Below are positions 50,187 to 59,345 of a DNA stretch of 64,000 nucleotides, piece by piece. Source of the DNA: JAGXSE01 sp040757295 (GTDB taxonomy: Bacteria; Bacillota; PH28-bin88); contig JBFLXH010000004.1 in NCBI GenBank assembly GCA_040757295.1, positions 43,764 to 107,763 of the forward strand, written 5' to 3'. How positions within the stretch are numbered: the stretch's first letter is position 1; each line of letters opens with the position of its first letter. A program made the position numbers and the translations under genes. The notes under the pieces are model-generated. The model searched no databases. It had not been told where the DNA came from and saw nothing but the letters and a program-made list of their open reading frames with translations.

Positions 50187-53100
50187 TCAAGAAGCCTGCC
50201 AGATACCCCCGTCAACCAGTTTCACGGAAATCATTTTGGAAATGCCGGGTTCTTCCATGGAAACACCATACAAACGGTTGGCGATTTCCATGGTTCCCTG
50301 GCGGTGGGAAATAATAATAAACTGAGTATCTTGCGATAGATCCTTTAGGAAGAAGGCAAATCGTTCTACATTAGCTTCGTCAAGGGAAGCATCAATCTCA
50401 TCAAGCACGCAAAAAGGACTAGGCCTGGAATACAGAATGGCAAACAAAAGGGCAATTGCCGTTAAAGCCCGTTCTCCTCCTGACAGCATGTTAAGGTTTT
50501 GCAGCTTTTTCCCTGGCGGTTGGGCCGATATTTCGACACCGCTCTCCAAAAGATTATCCGGCTCAGTTAAACTGAGACAGGCATAGCCTCCGCCAAAGAG
50601 GGAACAGAAGGTTTTGGAAAAGGAATCAGCCACTTTTTGAAAGGTTGTTAAAAACCTTTTGGCAATCACCTGGTCCACCTCATTGATTACCTGGAGCAGC
50701 ATGGATTTAGCTTCCTCCAGATCATTATTTTGATGGCAAAGGAAGGACAGCCTTTCCTCCAACCGCTGGAGCTCGGCAATGGCCCCCAGGTGAACCTGTC
50801 CAAGCCCGGAAATTTCTTGCTGCAGCTGCCTGATCCGCTGAGCAAAGCCGCCAGCAGGCGCCTGTCTTGGCCTGCTGCTGGTGGCACTCGCAAATTCCAT
50901 CTGCCATTTATCCTGCAGGACTTCACAGCCTGACTGAAATTCGCCATCCAGCCGGGTTTTTTCCAATTCCTTCTGATGCACTAAATTCTTTAGTTCTGCA
51001 AACCGCTGCTGAGCTTGGCGACTTTCAGCCTCCAAATACTCAAGGCGTTCTCTGCGGGATTTTAGGTTCTCCCGCTGAACCGCCACCTCCTGTTCCAAAG
51101 CCCCTTTGGTTACCATCAGAGAACCCCAGTCCCCTTGGTAGGTTGCCAAGTGCTTGGCGTTCTCCGCTAACCGCTGGTCCGTCTCTCCACTTTCCTCCTC
51201 CAGGCCAGCCAGTTCTGCAAGATATTCCTCCCGCACTTTATAATACTGCTGCAAACCTTCTTTTAGGTTCACTTCTTCCTGCTGGAGCCTGGCCAGCTTA
51301 ACCTTTGTTTCGGTCACCGTTTCCGACAGGGTCCTGCTGCCAGCTTGGATTGTCCGCTCTTCTATTTGCATTTGCTCAATTTCGCTTTTTAATTTCAGTT
51401 CTTCCTGCTCAGCCTGGGTCAGCATCTGCTGAACAATCTTAAGCCGGGAAGCAATTCCCGCCCGCTCCGCGCCCAGTTCTTCTTCTTCCAGTTCCAAAGC
51501 GCCCAGTTCAATGCGCAGGCGGTTCAGGCCGTCCTGCAACCTGTCCGCCTCTTTGGCATTGCTGGCCGCTGTCAATTCCAACTGGCGCAGCTCAGCCTGA
51601 AGGCTGTCCCATTCAGCGGTTTCGGCCAGTAGTGCCGCCTCAGCCCTGGTTAAGCTGTCCTTTTTTTCTGCCAAAGTTTTGGTCCACTCTTCCAGCTTTT
51701 TGGCTGTCTCGGCCATATCCCTGTTGCGGGACAAGAGGCTGCCCCGTTTCTGGCGCAAAGACCCGCCGGTCAAAGAACCTCCGGGATTAAGCATTTCTCC
51801 TTCTAAAGTTACAATCCTGATGCTGTACCCAGCCGCTGCTGCAGCCTTTAGCCCTACTTCGATATCCTTTACAACCAATAGATTGCCCAACAGATAGTCT
51901 AAGACCCGCTGGAATTTAGCATCAGCCTGCACCAGTTCTGAAGCTACACCAACTACCCCTGGCTGCCCTTGCAAGGATTTTGCCTGGGAAGGCAGGTCCC
52001 TTGGCTTGATTGTGTTTAATGGCAGGAAGGTTGCTCTCCCTCCCCTTTGTTCCTTTAAAAATTGGATACAGGTTTTTGCTCCCCGGTCGGTTTCTACCAC
52101 CATATCCTGCAAGGCGCTGCCCAAAGCAACTTCCATGGCTATTTCCAGTTCCTTGGGAACCTTGATTAAATCCGCGACAACTCCATAAACCTCCCGGCAA
52201 AGAGGGTTCCCTTGTTCCTTGGCATGGAGGAGGGTCTTGACACCCTGAAAAAGGCCTTCCCCCTCTTTTGCCATTTCCCGGAGCAACGTCAACCGGGAAT
52301 TCAAGGTATTAACCTCTTGCTCAAAAGCCTGCACAGTTTTTTTCAGTTCATTGGTTTCCATTAGTCTTTCCTGTTTTCTGGCGGTAACATCTGATTGCAG
52401 ACTAATAACATCTTCTAAACGCCGCTGCACCTGCCAGGCTCTTTCCAACCAACCCTGGCGGTATGCTTCCGACTGCTCTATCTCAGATATCAGGCCTTGT
52501 TTTTTCTCTAATACCTTTTGTTCTTTTGCTTCAGCCTGACGCCTTTGCTGATTTAGCTGCAGGACTTCGTTGCGTAAACCAGCCAAACGGCTGGCCAGTT
52601 CGTACACGCGACGCTTGGCCTGTTCCAAATCGGCATAGTATTTTTTCAACAATTCTTCTTCCCTGGATAGTTCAGCAAGGTATCTGGTTAATACCCTTTT
52701 TTCTTCCTCCAGTTGGGCCAACAGTTTTTCATAGGAAGCTTCCTGGTGGGCATGCTGGCTTTGCCAGGAAGTCAGTTTGTCCTGAACAGCAGCCATGGAG
52801 GATTGCAGCCTCTGCCTGCGTTCAATTAGGGACTTTTTTCGCTCCTCGGCAACACCAATTTGGCCTTCGAGACGCTCCAATCTGGTCAGACAATCATAAA
52901 GGCTGTGTTGAGTACTGCCTAATTGCTTTTCCGCTTTTTCCAGTTCAAGCCGCTGAACCGATGCTTCTGCCTGCAACTTGCTGCTGATTACCTCCACTGC
53001 TAACAAATCGTCCTGAAGCTGGGCTAACTGGTAGTTTACGGCATCCAGCCTTTGTTTAACACTTCTTAACTGGCTTAGAAAATGGCTTAATTCCAATTCA

Positions 53101-53771
53101 TCCAGTTCACTCTTTAAGACCTGATATTTTTGGGCAATTTCAGCTTCTGCGGCAAGCGGCATAACCTGGCGCTGGAGTTCTGCTGTCAGATCCTGCAAGC
53201 GGTTAAGACTGGCTTGGGTCTCCTCCAGCTTGCGCAAAGCTTCCTTTTTCCGGTTGCGGTATTTTATAATACCGGCAGTTTCTTCAATCAAGGCGCGACG
53301 TTCCTCCGGCCTGGCATTGAGCACCTCTTCCACTTTTCCCTGGCTGATCAGGTTCATGGATTCCCTGCCAATACCAGAATCGGCAAAAAGATCTAAAATA
53401 TCTTTTAAACGACACGGGGACTTATTAATGAAATACTCACTTTCACCAAGGCGAAAAACCCTGCGGGTAATTGATATTTCCTTATACTCCAAAGGAAGGG
53501 CGCCGGAAGTATTGTCTAGGGTGATGGTCACTTCAGCCAGTCCCACCGGTTTCCTTTTTTCACTCCCGGCAAAGATCACGTCCTCCATTTTATTTCCCCG
53601 CAGGGTTTTAGGGCTTTGTTCGCCTAAAACCCAGCGGATTGCATCAGCGATATTGCTCTTTCCACTTCCGTTTGGCCCTACAATCACAGTAATCCCGTGG
53701 TCAAAATCCAAACGGACTTTCTCGAGAAAAGATTTAAAGCCCTGCAGTTCGAGACCTTTAAGATACAACAA
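50187..53771 (-). CDS. smc: Chromosome partition protein SMC
   Basis: A 1194-residue condensin ATPase. Walker A is VIVGPNGSGKSNIADAIRWV near residue 30. Two long coiled coils flank a hinge at about 510-680 (GVVADLIKVPKELEIAMEVA; GEMLNPGGSLTGGSL). The C-terminal signature LNMLSGGERALTAIALLFAI and Walker B CVLDEIDASLDEANVERF close the ATPase head. It organises and segregates chromosomes with ScpA/ScpB. The start is a TTG, followed by a second TTG with slightly better spacing from GGAGG. Confidence 0.98.
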   Translation of the reverse strand: MLYLKGLELQGFKSFLEKVRLDFDHGITVIVGPNGSGKSNIADAIRWVLGEQSPKTLRGNKMEDVIFAGSEKRKPVGLAEVTITLDNTSGALPLEYKEISITRRVFRLGESEYFINKSPCRLKDILDLFADSGIGRESMNLISQGKVEEVLNARPEERRALIEETAGIIKYRNRKKEALRKLEETQASLNRLQDLTAELQRQVMPLAAEAEIAQKYQVLKSELDELELSHFLSQLRSVKQRLDAVNYQLAQLQDDLLAVEVISSKLQAEASVQRLELEKAEKQLGSTQHSLYDCLTRLERLEGQIGVAEERKKSLIERRQRLQSSMAAVQDKLTSWQSQHAHQEASYEKLLAQLEEEKRVLTRYLAELSREEELLKKYYADLEQAKRRVYELASRLAGLRNEVLQLNQQRRQAEAKEQKVLEKKQGLISEIEQSEAYRQGWLERAWQVQRRLEDVISLQSDVTARKQERLMETNELKKTVQAFEQEVNTLNSRLTLLREMAKEGEGLFQGVKTLLHAKEQGNPLCREVYGVVADLIKVPKELEIAMEVALGSALQDMVVETDRGAKTCIQFLKEQRGGRATFLPLNTIKPRDLPSQAKSLQGQPGVVGVASELVQADAKFQRVLDYLLGNLLVVKDIEVGLKAAAAAGYSIRIVTLEGEMLNPGGSLTGGSLRQKRGSLLSRNRDMAETAKKLEEWTKTLAEKKDSLTRAEAALLAETAEWDSLQAELRQLELTAASNAKEADRLQDGLNRLRIELGALELEEEELGAERAGIASRLKIVQQMLTQAEQEELKLKSEIEQMQIEERTIQAGSRTLSETVTETKVKLARLQQEEVNLKEGLQQYYKVREEYLAELAGLEEESGETDQRLAENAKHLATYQGDWGSLMVTKGALEQEVAVQRENLKSRRERLEYLEAESRQAQQRFAELKNLVHQKELEKTRLDGEFQSGCEVLQDKWQMEFASATSSRPRQAPAGGFAQRIRQLQQEISGLGQVHLGAIAELQRLEERLSFLCHQNNDLEEAKSMLLQVINEVDQVIAKRFLTTFQKVADSFSKTFCSLFGGGYACLSLTEPDNLLESGVEISAQPPGKKLQNLNMLSGGERALTAIALLFAILYSRPSPFCVLDEIDASLDEANVERFAFFLKDLSQDTQFIIISHRQGTMEIANRLYGVSMEEPGISKMISVKLVDGGIWQAS

Positions 53772-53840
53772 GCCACCTCCTCTTTATCTGCAGCTCTACT
53801 CCCATACCTAATTATTCCTGAAGCCAGCCCTATTGGCAAT

Positions 53841-53866
53841 AAAAAAAACTGCTCTTGCGAGCAGTT
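53841..53866 (-). terminator. Rho-independent terminator of spoVS
   Basis: AACTGCTC and GAGCAGTT form an 8-bp stem with a 4-nt loop, followed by eight T on the minus strand. It lies about 16 bases after the spoVS stop, isolating spoVS from smc. Confidence 0.9.
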
Positions 53867-53881
53867 TAACGCCAATGCCCC

Positions 53882-54142
53882 TTATCTAGGTTCCACGATA
53901 AAACGGATTGCCGTTCTTTCCTCGCCTTCGATAGAAATTTCAGCAAAAGCCGGAATCATTACCAGATCAATACCATTAGGGGCCACATATCCCCTGGCAA
54001 TAGCAATGGCCTTGACTGCCTGATTCACCGCTCCTGCCCCTACCGCCTGAATTTCTGCTTTGCCACTCTGACGAAAAACCGCTGCTAAGGCTCCAGCGAC
54101 CGCTTTAGGATTCGACTGAGCAGATACCTTAAGTACTTCCAT
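53882..54142 (-). CDS. spoVS: Stage V sporulation protein S
   Basis: An 86-residue protein almost identical in pattern to SpoVS: MEVLKVSAQSNPKAVAGALA opens it, then AVGAGAVNQAVKAIAIARGY and a C-terminal IEGEERTAIRFIVEPR. In Bacillus it influences septation and the transition to engulfment and coat formation. AGGAGGAAGTGAC precedes the ATG. It has its own sigma-H-type promoter and terminator, so it is a single-gene unit between rnc and smc. Confidence 0.97.
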   Translation of the reverse strand: MEVLKVSAQSNPKAVAGALAAVFRQSGKAEIQAVGAGAVNQAVKAIAIARGYVAPNGIDLVMIPAFAEISIEGEERTAIRFIVEPR

Positions 54143-54197
54143 GTCACTTCCTCCTTTTGTATAGGCAAGCCACGTCTACTGATAATTATAGTAAAGT

Positions 54198-54226
54198 ATA
54201 TTCGACAGTTGGCAATGAATTCCTGC
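54198..54226 (-). promoter_or_regulatory. Sigma-H-type promoter of spoVS
   Basis: On the minus strand GCAGGAATT (54218-54226) and GTCGAATAT (54198-54206) with an 11-bp spacer match the sigma-H consensus RnAGGAwww - n11-12 - RnnGAATww at every defined base. The start of transcription would lie about 50 nt before the spoVS ATG. In Bacillus spoVS is a known sigma-H target. Confidence 0.85.
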
Positions 54227-54262
54227 TGGATGATAAAAGGAGTGGTGGCAAAAACTGCATAA

Positions 54263-54973
54263 TCAGGAGGATCCGGCACGAAGCTTTTCTAGGGCATTCC
54301 TGGCTGCCTCTTGTTCGGCTTCTTTTTTGCTGCGTCCGAAACCTTCAGCCAGGAGTCTCCCTTTCAGACTAACACCGGCAACAAACCTCTTATCATGGTC
54401 AGGGCCTGTTTCATGCAAAATGGCATACGTCACATTGGTTTCCGTTTCCTTCTGGACATACTCCTGCAGCATGGTTTTAAAGTCATGGTAATCACCGGGT
54501 GTAAGGGATTGAAGGTCTTCCATTAATGTTTTCAGCACATTACGGCGGGCAGCCTGATAACCGGCTTCCAGAAATACAGCTCCCGTCAAGGCCTCAAAAG
54601 CATCTGCCAAGATAGACGGTCGCTCCCGGCCCCCGTTCATCTCTTCGCCCCTACCAAGCAATAGCAGCGGCCCCAGTCCCAGGATCCTGGCCATGCGAGC
54701 CAAAGAGGCTTCGCACACCACCATCGCCCGCATTTTGGTCAGCTCCCCCTCGGGCAGCTCAGGGAAATGATGGAATAAGTACTCGCCTACTACCAAGCCC
54801 AAAACTGCATCTCCTAAGAACTCCAAGCGCTGGTTATGCTCCCATCCCAAGTGCCGGTTCTCAAAAGCATAGGTTGGATGAGTAAGGGAGGTATTAATGG
54901 TTTCGGCTTTGCATTCCGTCAGGCCCAGACGGTCTTTCAGTTCTTCCACAGCCTTTTTTCTAAGGGAATCCAT
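54263..54973 (-). CDS. rnc: Ribonuclease III
   Basis: A 236-residue dsRNA endonuclease. The catalytic signature is QRLEFLGDAVLGLVVGEYLF near residue 46, with the second acidic pair in ILADAFEALTGAVFLEAGY. A dsRNA-binding domain closes the protein (FKTMLQEYVQKE...GFGRSKKEAEQEAARNALEK). It processes rRNA precursors and structured mRNAs. It follows fabF by about 30 bp. Confidence 0.97.
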   Translation of the reverse strand: MDSLRKKAVEELKDRLGLTECKAETINTSLTHPTYAFENRHLGWEHNQRLEFLGDAVLGLVVGEYLFHHFPELPEGELTKMRAMVVCEASLARMARILGLGPLLLLGRGEEMNGGRERPSILADAFEALTGAVFLEAGYQAARRNVLKTLMEDLQSLTPGDYHDFKTMLQEYVQKETETNVTYAILHETGPDHDKRFVAGVSLKGRLLAEGFGRSKKEAEQEAARNALEKLRAGSS

Positions 54974-55004
54974 TTCGCGTCACTCCCAAGCAGTAAGAAA
55001 AGGG

Positions 55005-56252
55005 TTACTTTTCCGGGCTGAATTTCTTAACGATGATAGTGGCGTTATGGCCTCCAAATCCAAAAGAATTAGAAAGGGCTACGGAAACAGGCTGCTGGCG
55101 GGCCACATTTGGCACAAAATCCAAGTCGCAGTCGGGATCAGGGGTTTCGTAATTAATGGTTGGTGGAATAATCCCTTGCTCAATGGCCATACAGCAGGCA
55201 ATCAGCTCAACAGCTCCAGCAGCCCCCAGCAGATGGCCTGTCATAGACTTGGTTGAACTGATGGGGATTTCGTAGGCTTTGGCGCCAAACACCTTTTTTA
55301 TGGCCAGAGTCTCAAATTTGTCATTGAGATCCGTCGAGGTGCCATGGGCATTAATGTAGTCAACCTCTTCCGGCCTAAGTCTTGCGTCGTTTAGAGCTGA
55401 CAGCATTGAAGCCGCTGCCCCATCCCCCCCGGGAACCGGCGCTGTGATATGGAATGCGTCTGCAGAACTGCCGTACCCTGCTACTTCTGCATAAATATGG
55501 GCGCCCCGGTTCTGGGCGTGTTCCAGCGTCTCTAAAAGCAGAACCCCTACCCCTTCGCTCAGGACAAACCCATCCCTGTCCTTGTCAAATGGCCTGCTGG
55601 CTCTGGCAGGTTCGTCATTGCGGGTGGACATGGCCTTCATGGAACAGAAACCGGCAAAGGCCAAAGGAGTCACCGAGGCTTCTGACCCCCCTGTAATCAC
55701 CGCATCAGCATCACCCCGCTGCAGCAGTTTATAGGCTTCTCCCACCGCGTTAGTACCTGTAGCACAGGCGTTAATTATCGTAAAGTTGGGCCCTTTGGCA
55801 CCGGTAGTAATGGAAATTTGCCCAGCAGCCATATTGGCAATCATCATGGGGACGAAAAAGGGGCTGACCCTGCCGGGACCTCTTTCCGTTAAAACCCGGG
55901 TTTGATCTTCCAAGGTCTCCATCCCGCCGATTCCTGTCCCAAAAACCACTGCCAAACGGTCAAGGTTAATGAGCTGCAGGTTGAGGCCAGCATCCTCAAT
56001 GGCCAATTTTGTTCCAGCAACGGCAAACTGGGTGAACCTGTCCATTCGCTTTGCTTCTTTGCGGTCAAGGAAATTGCCGGGATCAAAGTCTCTAATCTCA
56101 CCGGCTATTTTGGTGGGAAAGTCGTCAGTTTTAAAGCGGGTTACAGGCCCAATCCCTGACTTGCCTTCCAGCAATGCCTGCCAATATGCCTCTTTACCGG
56201 TTCCGTTGGGTGCAATTACCCCTATACCGGTAATTACAACACGATTTTTCAC
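55005..56252 (-). CDS. fabF: 3-oxoacyl-[ACP] synthase II
   Basis: A 415-residue condensing enzyme that elongates acyl-ACP with malonyl-ACP. The catalytic Cys is in NACATGTNAVGEAYKLL near residue 165. The two His are in INAHGTSTDLNDKFE and STKSMTGHLLGAAGAVE, and NSFGFGGHNATI ends the active site. It is separated from the main fab operon by the FabK-like flavoprotein gene. Confidence 0.98.
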   Translation of the reverse strand: MKNRVVITGIGVIAPNGTGKEAYWQALLEGKSGIGPVTRFKTDDFPTKIAGEIRDFDPGNFLDRKEAKRMDRFTQFAVAGTKLAIEDAGLNLQLINLDRLAVVFGTGIGGMETLEDQTRVLTERGPGRVSPFFVPMMIANMAAGQISITTGAKGPNFTIINACATGTNAVGEAYKLLQRGDADAVITGGSEASVTPLAFAGFCSMKAMSTRNDEPARASRPFDKDRDGFVLSEGVGVLLLETLEHAQNRGAHIYAEVAGYGSSADAFHITAPVPGGDGAAASMLSALNDARLRPEEVDYINAHGTSTDLNDKFETLAIKKVFGAKAYEIPISSTKSMTGHLLGAAGAVELIACCMAIEQGIIPPTINYETPDPDCDLDFVPNVARQQPVSVALSNSFGFGGHNATIIVKKFSPEK

Positions 56253-56270
56253 GGTAGATTACTCCCCCTT

Positions 56271-57218
56271 TTAAAGAGCCTCCACTTCTCTAAGCAGGTT
56301 CTGAAAAATTTCCTTGACAGGCAGGATTTCTTTTATCTTAGCGATTTGCTGCCCTGAAAAAACAAGTCCTTCGTCAAGATTTCCCTTCTGGGCCTCGTTC
56401 AAGGCCTTGAGAATGCAGAACTTCTGAGAGCAGTGTTTAAGACAACTTCCACACTTGATAGTTGATCCATTTATTTCATTCCGTTCAACCTTTGCCAGGA
56501 AAGAATTGTACAATGCCCTCCCCGGCAGCCCTACGGGGCTTTCAATTACGATTACATCCTTTTCCGTGGCATTAATGTACATTTCTTTTAGTGCAGGTGC
56601 AGCCCCAGATTCCACGCTGGCGGCAAACCTGGTACCCATCTGAACCCCATCAGCCCCGTAGGCAAAAGCCTCGGCAATGTCTTTGCCGTCTATAATTCCA
56701 CCAGCGGCTATTACCGGTATGCATACATTTTCTTTAACTTCCGGCAGTATTTCCCGCCAGGACCTATCAGTTCCAAGGTGGCCTCCAGCTTCAGTCCCCT
56801 CGACCACAATGGCAGCAGCCCCCAGTTTCTCAGCCAGGCGGGCCAATCTGCCTGAGGATACAATCGGGACAATGGCAGTGGCGGACTCCTTCCCCCAGTC
56901 ATACATATCCCTGGAAACCCCAGCGCCGGAGATGACCAGGTCAATGCCTTCTGAGATGGCAGTCTTGACTAATTCGGCAAACTGCTTTGCAGCAAACAGC
57001 ACATTAACACCGATGATCCCCTTTGTTTTCTCCCGGGCAGCCCGGATCTCCCGCCGCAGTTCTTCCAAGCCCATCCCCGTGGCAGCAATAATTCCGATGC
57101 CGCCTTCATTTGCTACGGCAGCAGCCAAGGGCGCCGTAGAAATCCTTACCGCCATGCCGCCCTGAATAATAGGCAATTTGGCAACTAGATGGCCAATTTT
57201 TAGCTCTGGCAGCCTCAA
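56271..57218 (-). CDS. FabK-like NAD(P)H-dependent flavin oxidoreductase with C-terminal Cys cluster
   Basis: A 315-residue TIM-barrel FMN protein of the FabK/2-nitropropane dioxygenase family: PIIQGGMAVRISTAPLAAAV, GVNVLFAAKQFAELV, VVEGTEAGGHLG, IPVIAAGGIIDGKDI, and GADGVQMGTRFAAS. Unlike the second copy at 59.3-60.3 kb, it carries CGSCLKHCSQKFC near residue 256, a C-x2-C-x3-C-x4-C pattern that could bind an Fe-S cluster or zinc. Enoyl-ACP reductase, nitronate monooxygenase or another flavin role are all possible. The start is a TTG eight bases after GGGAGG, aligned with LPELKIG homologues. An ATG at 57242 is the alternative. Confidence 0.85.
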   Translation of the reverse strand: MRLPELKIGHLVAKLPIIQGGMAVRISTAPLAAAVANEGGIGIIAATGMGLEELRREIRAAREKTKGIIGVNVLFAAKQFAELVKTAISEGIDLVISGAGVSRDMYDWGKESATAIVPIVSSGRLARLAEKLGAAAIVVEGTEAGGHLGTDRSWREILPEVKENVCIPVIAAGGIIDGKDIAEAFAYGADGVQMGTRFAASVESGAAPALKEMYINATEKDVIVIESPVGLPGRALYNSFLAKVERNEINGSTIKCGSCLKHCSQKFCILKALNEAQKGNLDEGLVFSGQQIAKIKEILPVKEIFQNLLREVEAL

Positions 57219-57302
57219 TTTCACTGCCTCCCTTAATGTCATATTCTTTCGGGCTATATTTTAATAATTTGACAACAAAGTACATTTTATGATTTAAGAA
57301 AA

Positions 57303-57322
57303 TCCCGTAGGAACCTACGGGA
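57303..57322 (-). terminator. Terminator after acpP
   Basis: CCCGTAG and CTACGGG (extendable to 9 bp) form a stem 14 bases after the acpP stop, followed on the minus strand by TTTTCTTAAAT. It ends the fapR-to-acpP operon before the Cys-cluster flavoprotein gene. Confidence 0.75.
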
Positions 57323-57336
57323 CCTTCAAAAAACAA

Positions 57337-57570
57337 TTATTTGCCGGTTTTTTCTTTAATATAGTCCACCGCAGCCCCTACAGTGGTGAGCTTTTCTGCG
57401 TCTTCATCAGGAATTTCCAGCTCGAACTCCTCTTCTAAAGCCATAATCAGTTCCACTATGTCTAAGGAGTCAGCATTCAGATCCTGGAAAGAAGTTTCCA
57501 GTTTAACTTTATCTTCTTCTACGCCCAGTTGTTCAACCACAATGTCTTTAATTTTATCAAAAATAGCCAC
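57337..57570 (-). CDS. acpP: Acyl carrier protein
   Basis: A 77-residue ACP. The phosphopantetheine attachment Ser is in LNADSLDIVELIMALEEEFE (S37 or so). The protein is acidic, as usual (MAIFDKIKDIVVEQLGVEED in the start). It begins with GTG behind GGAGGTG. A longer upstream frame overlaps fabG and is not used. It carries growing acyl chains for the flanking enzymes. Confidence 0.97.
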   Translation of the reverse strand: MAIFDKIKDIVVEQLGVEEDKVKLETSFQDLNADSLDIVELIMALEEEFELEIPDEDAEKLTTVGAAVDYIKEKTGK

Positions 57571-57616
57571 TTTTTCACCTCCTTTAAAAAATAAAAATAA
57601 TTGATTGAATGAAATT

Positions 57617-58360
57617 TTACATGACCATACCACCGTCAACGTGGAGAACTTGGCCCGTGATGTAACGAGCAGCAGGAGAGGCAAGAAATGCAATCACATC
57701 TGCCACGTCTTCCGGGTTGCCCAAACGGGCTAAGGGGATGTTCTGAAGCAGCTCCTGGCGCGCATTTTCCGGCAATTGGGCTGTCATATCGGTACTGATG
57801 TAACCAGGGGCTACGGCATTTACCAGTATTCCCCTGGAGCCCAGCTCCTTAGCCATGGATTTGGTAAAGCCGATTATCCCGGCTTTAGCAGCGGCATAAT
57901 TGGCTTGCCCGGCATTGCCGATAATACCGATTACCGATGTCACATTGATGATCCGCCCGGATTTCTGTTTTAGCATTGGCCGGATCACTGACCTAGTGCA
58001 GTTGTAAACTCCTTTCAGGTTGGTATTGATGACCTGGTCCCATTCCTCGGGTTTCATTCGCATTAACAAATTATCCCGCGTAATGCCTGCATTATTAACC
58101 AATATATCAATCCTGCCCATCCTGTCAAGGGTTTGTTGTATCATGGTCTCCACCTGGTCTTGGGCAGCCACATCTGCCTTGATTGCAAACGCCTCACCAC
58201 CCTCATGCAGGATTTGTTCAACCGTCTCCCTGGCGGCCCCTTCACTTCCAGCAAAATTTACTATCACCCTAGCTCCCGCGCGGGCCAGGGCAACCGCAGC
58301 AGCCCTGCCGATGCCCCTGGAACTCCCGGTAACCAGAGCTACTTGACCCACAATACTCAT
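57617..58360 (-). CDS. fabG: 3-oxoacyl-[ACP] reductase
   Basis: A 247-residue short-chain dehydrogenase. The NADP-binding motif is ALVTGSSRGIGRAAAVALAR near residue 8. The catalytic triad lies in INVTSVIGIIGNAGQANYAA followed by AKAG (Ser, Tyr, Lys at about 141, 154, 158). The C-terminal VADVIAFLASPAARYITGQV matches FabG. It starts immediately after the fabD stop. Confidence 0.97.
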   Translation of the reverse strand: MSIVGQVALVTGSSRGIGRAAAVALARAGARVIVNFAGSEGAARETVEQILHEGGEAFAIKADVAAQDQVETMIQQTLDRMGRIDILVNNAGITRDNLLMRMKPEEWDQVINTNLKGVYNCTRSVIRPMLKQKSGRIINVTSVIGIIGNAGQANYAAAKAGIIGFTKSMAKELGSRGILVNAVAPGYISTDMTAQLPENARQELLQNIPLARLGNPEDVADVIAFLASPAARYITGQVLHVDGGMVM

Positions 58361-59302
58361 CTAGCTCCCCCCTTTTAGGATCCCCACGGTTTTCTCCAAA
58401 GAAGCTAGGTCCTGGATATTCAACACCCGGACATTCTTGTCAATCTTTTTGATCAGCCCGCTCAGGACAGTCCCGGGGCCTATCTCGACAAAAGTATCCA
58501 CTCCATGAGCAACCATTTTCAGAACACTTTCCTCCCAGCGGACTGGACTGCTGACCTGCCTGACCAGGGCTGCCCGGACCTCCTCCGGGGTTTCCACGAA
58601 ATCTGCTGTGACATTGGCTACGACCTTTTTTCTCGTTTTTGCCAGGGGTATTCCAGCCAAGACCTCAGCCAGTTTTTTGCCGGCAGGCTCCATCAGCGGG
58701 GAATGAAAGGGCCCGCTAACCGGCAAAAGAATAACCCTTTTGGCGCCAGCCTGCTTGGCTAGATGGATCGCCAGGTGCAGGGCCGCCATATCCCCAGCGA
58801 TTACCAACTGCCCGGGGGAATTATAATTGGCTGGCGCTACGATGCCTTCATTGGCGGCCTCGTTGCAGATTTTCTCGATCTCTTCAAAGGCCAACCCCAT
58901 TACAGCAGCCATCCCTCCCTGACCAGCAGGCAGGGCTTCTTCCATCAACCGGCCCCGTTCCCGCACAATGCCAAGAGCATCCGGGAATTCCATCACTCCT
59001 GCGGCAACCAAAGCGCTGTACTCACCCAAACTATGTCCTGCCGCTATATCAAAGTCAATACCGGTAGTTTCCAAAACCCGCAAGCAGGCTATACTGGCAG
59101 CTAACACGGCTGGCTGGGTGTTCACCGTTAGTTTTAGTTCTTCTTCCGGCCCATGGAAACACAGATCCGAAAGGGGAAAACCCAGTTTGGTGTCAGCCTG
59201 GTTAAAGACTTCCTGGGCCTCTTGGTATTTCTGGGCCATTTCCAAACCCATTCCTACAGCCTGGGATCCCTGTCCGGGAAAGACCAAGGCAATTCTTGTC
59301 AT
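58361..59302 (-). CDS. fabD: Malonyl-CoA:ACP transacylase
   Basis: A 313-residue transacylase that loads malonyl on ACP. MTRIALVFPGQGSQAVGMGL opens the protein, the nucleophilic Ser is in IAAGHSLGEYSALVAAG (about residue 93), and the active His in LPVSGPFHSPLMEPAGKK. The chosen ATG has GGAGG ten bases upstream and matches the family start. A longer frame overlaps fabK. Confidence 0.97.
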   Translation of the reverse strand: MTRIALVFPGQGSQAVGMGLEMAQKYQEAQEVFNQADTKLGFPLSDLCFHGPEEELKLTVNTQPAVLAASIACLRVLETTGIDFDIAAGHSLGEYSALVAAGVMEFPDALGIVRERGRLMEEALPAGQGGMAAVMGLAFEEIEKICNEAANEGIVAPANYNSPGQLVIAGDMAALHLAIHLAKQAGAKRVILLPVSGPFHSPLMEPAGKKLAEVLAGIPLAKTRKKVVANVTADFVETPEEVRAALVRQVSSPVRWEESVLKMVAHGVDTFVEIGPGTVLSGLIKKIDKNVRVLNIQDLASLEKTVGILKGGS

Positions 59303-59345
59303 TACCAGCATTCCTCCAATAAAAAAAACACTTTTTTCCATCCTC

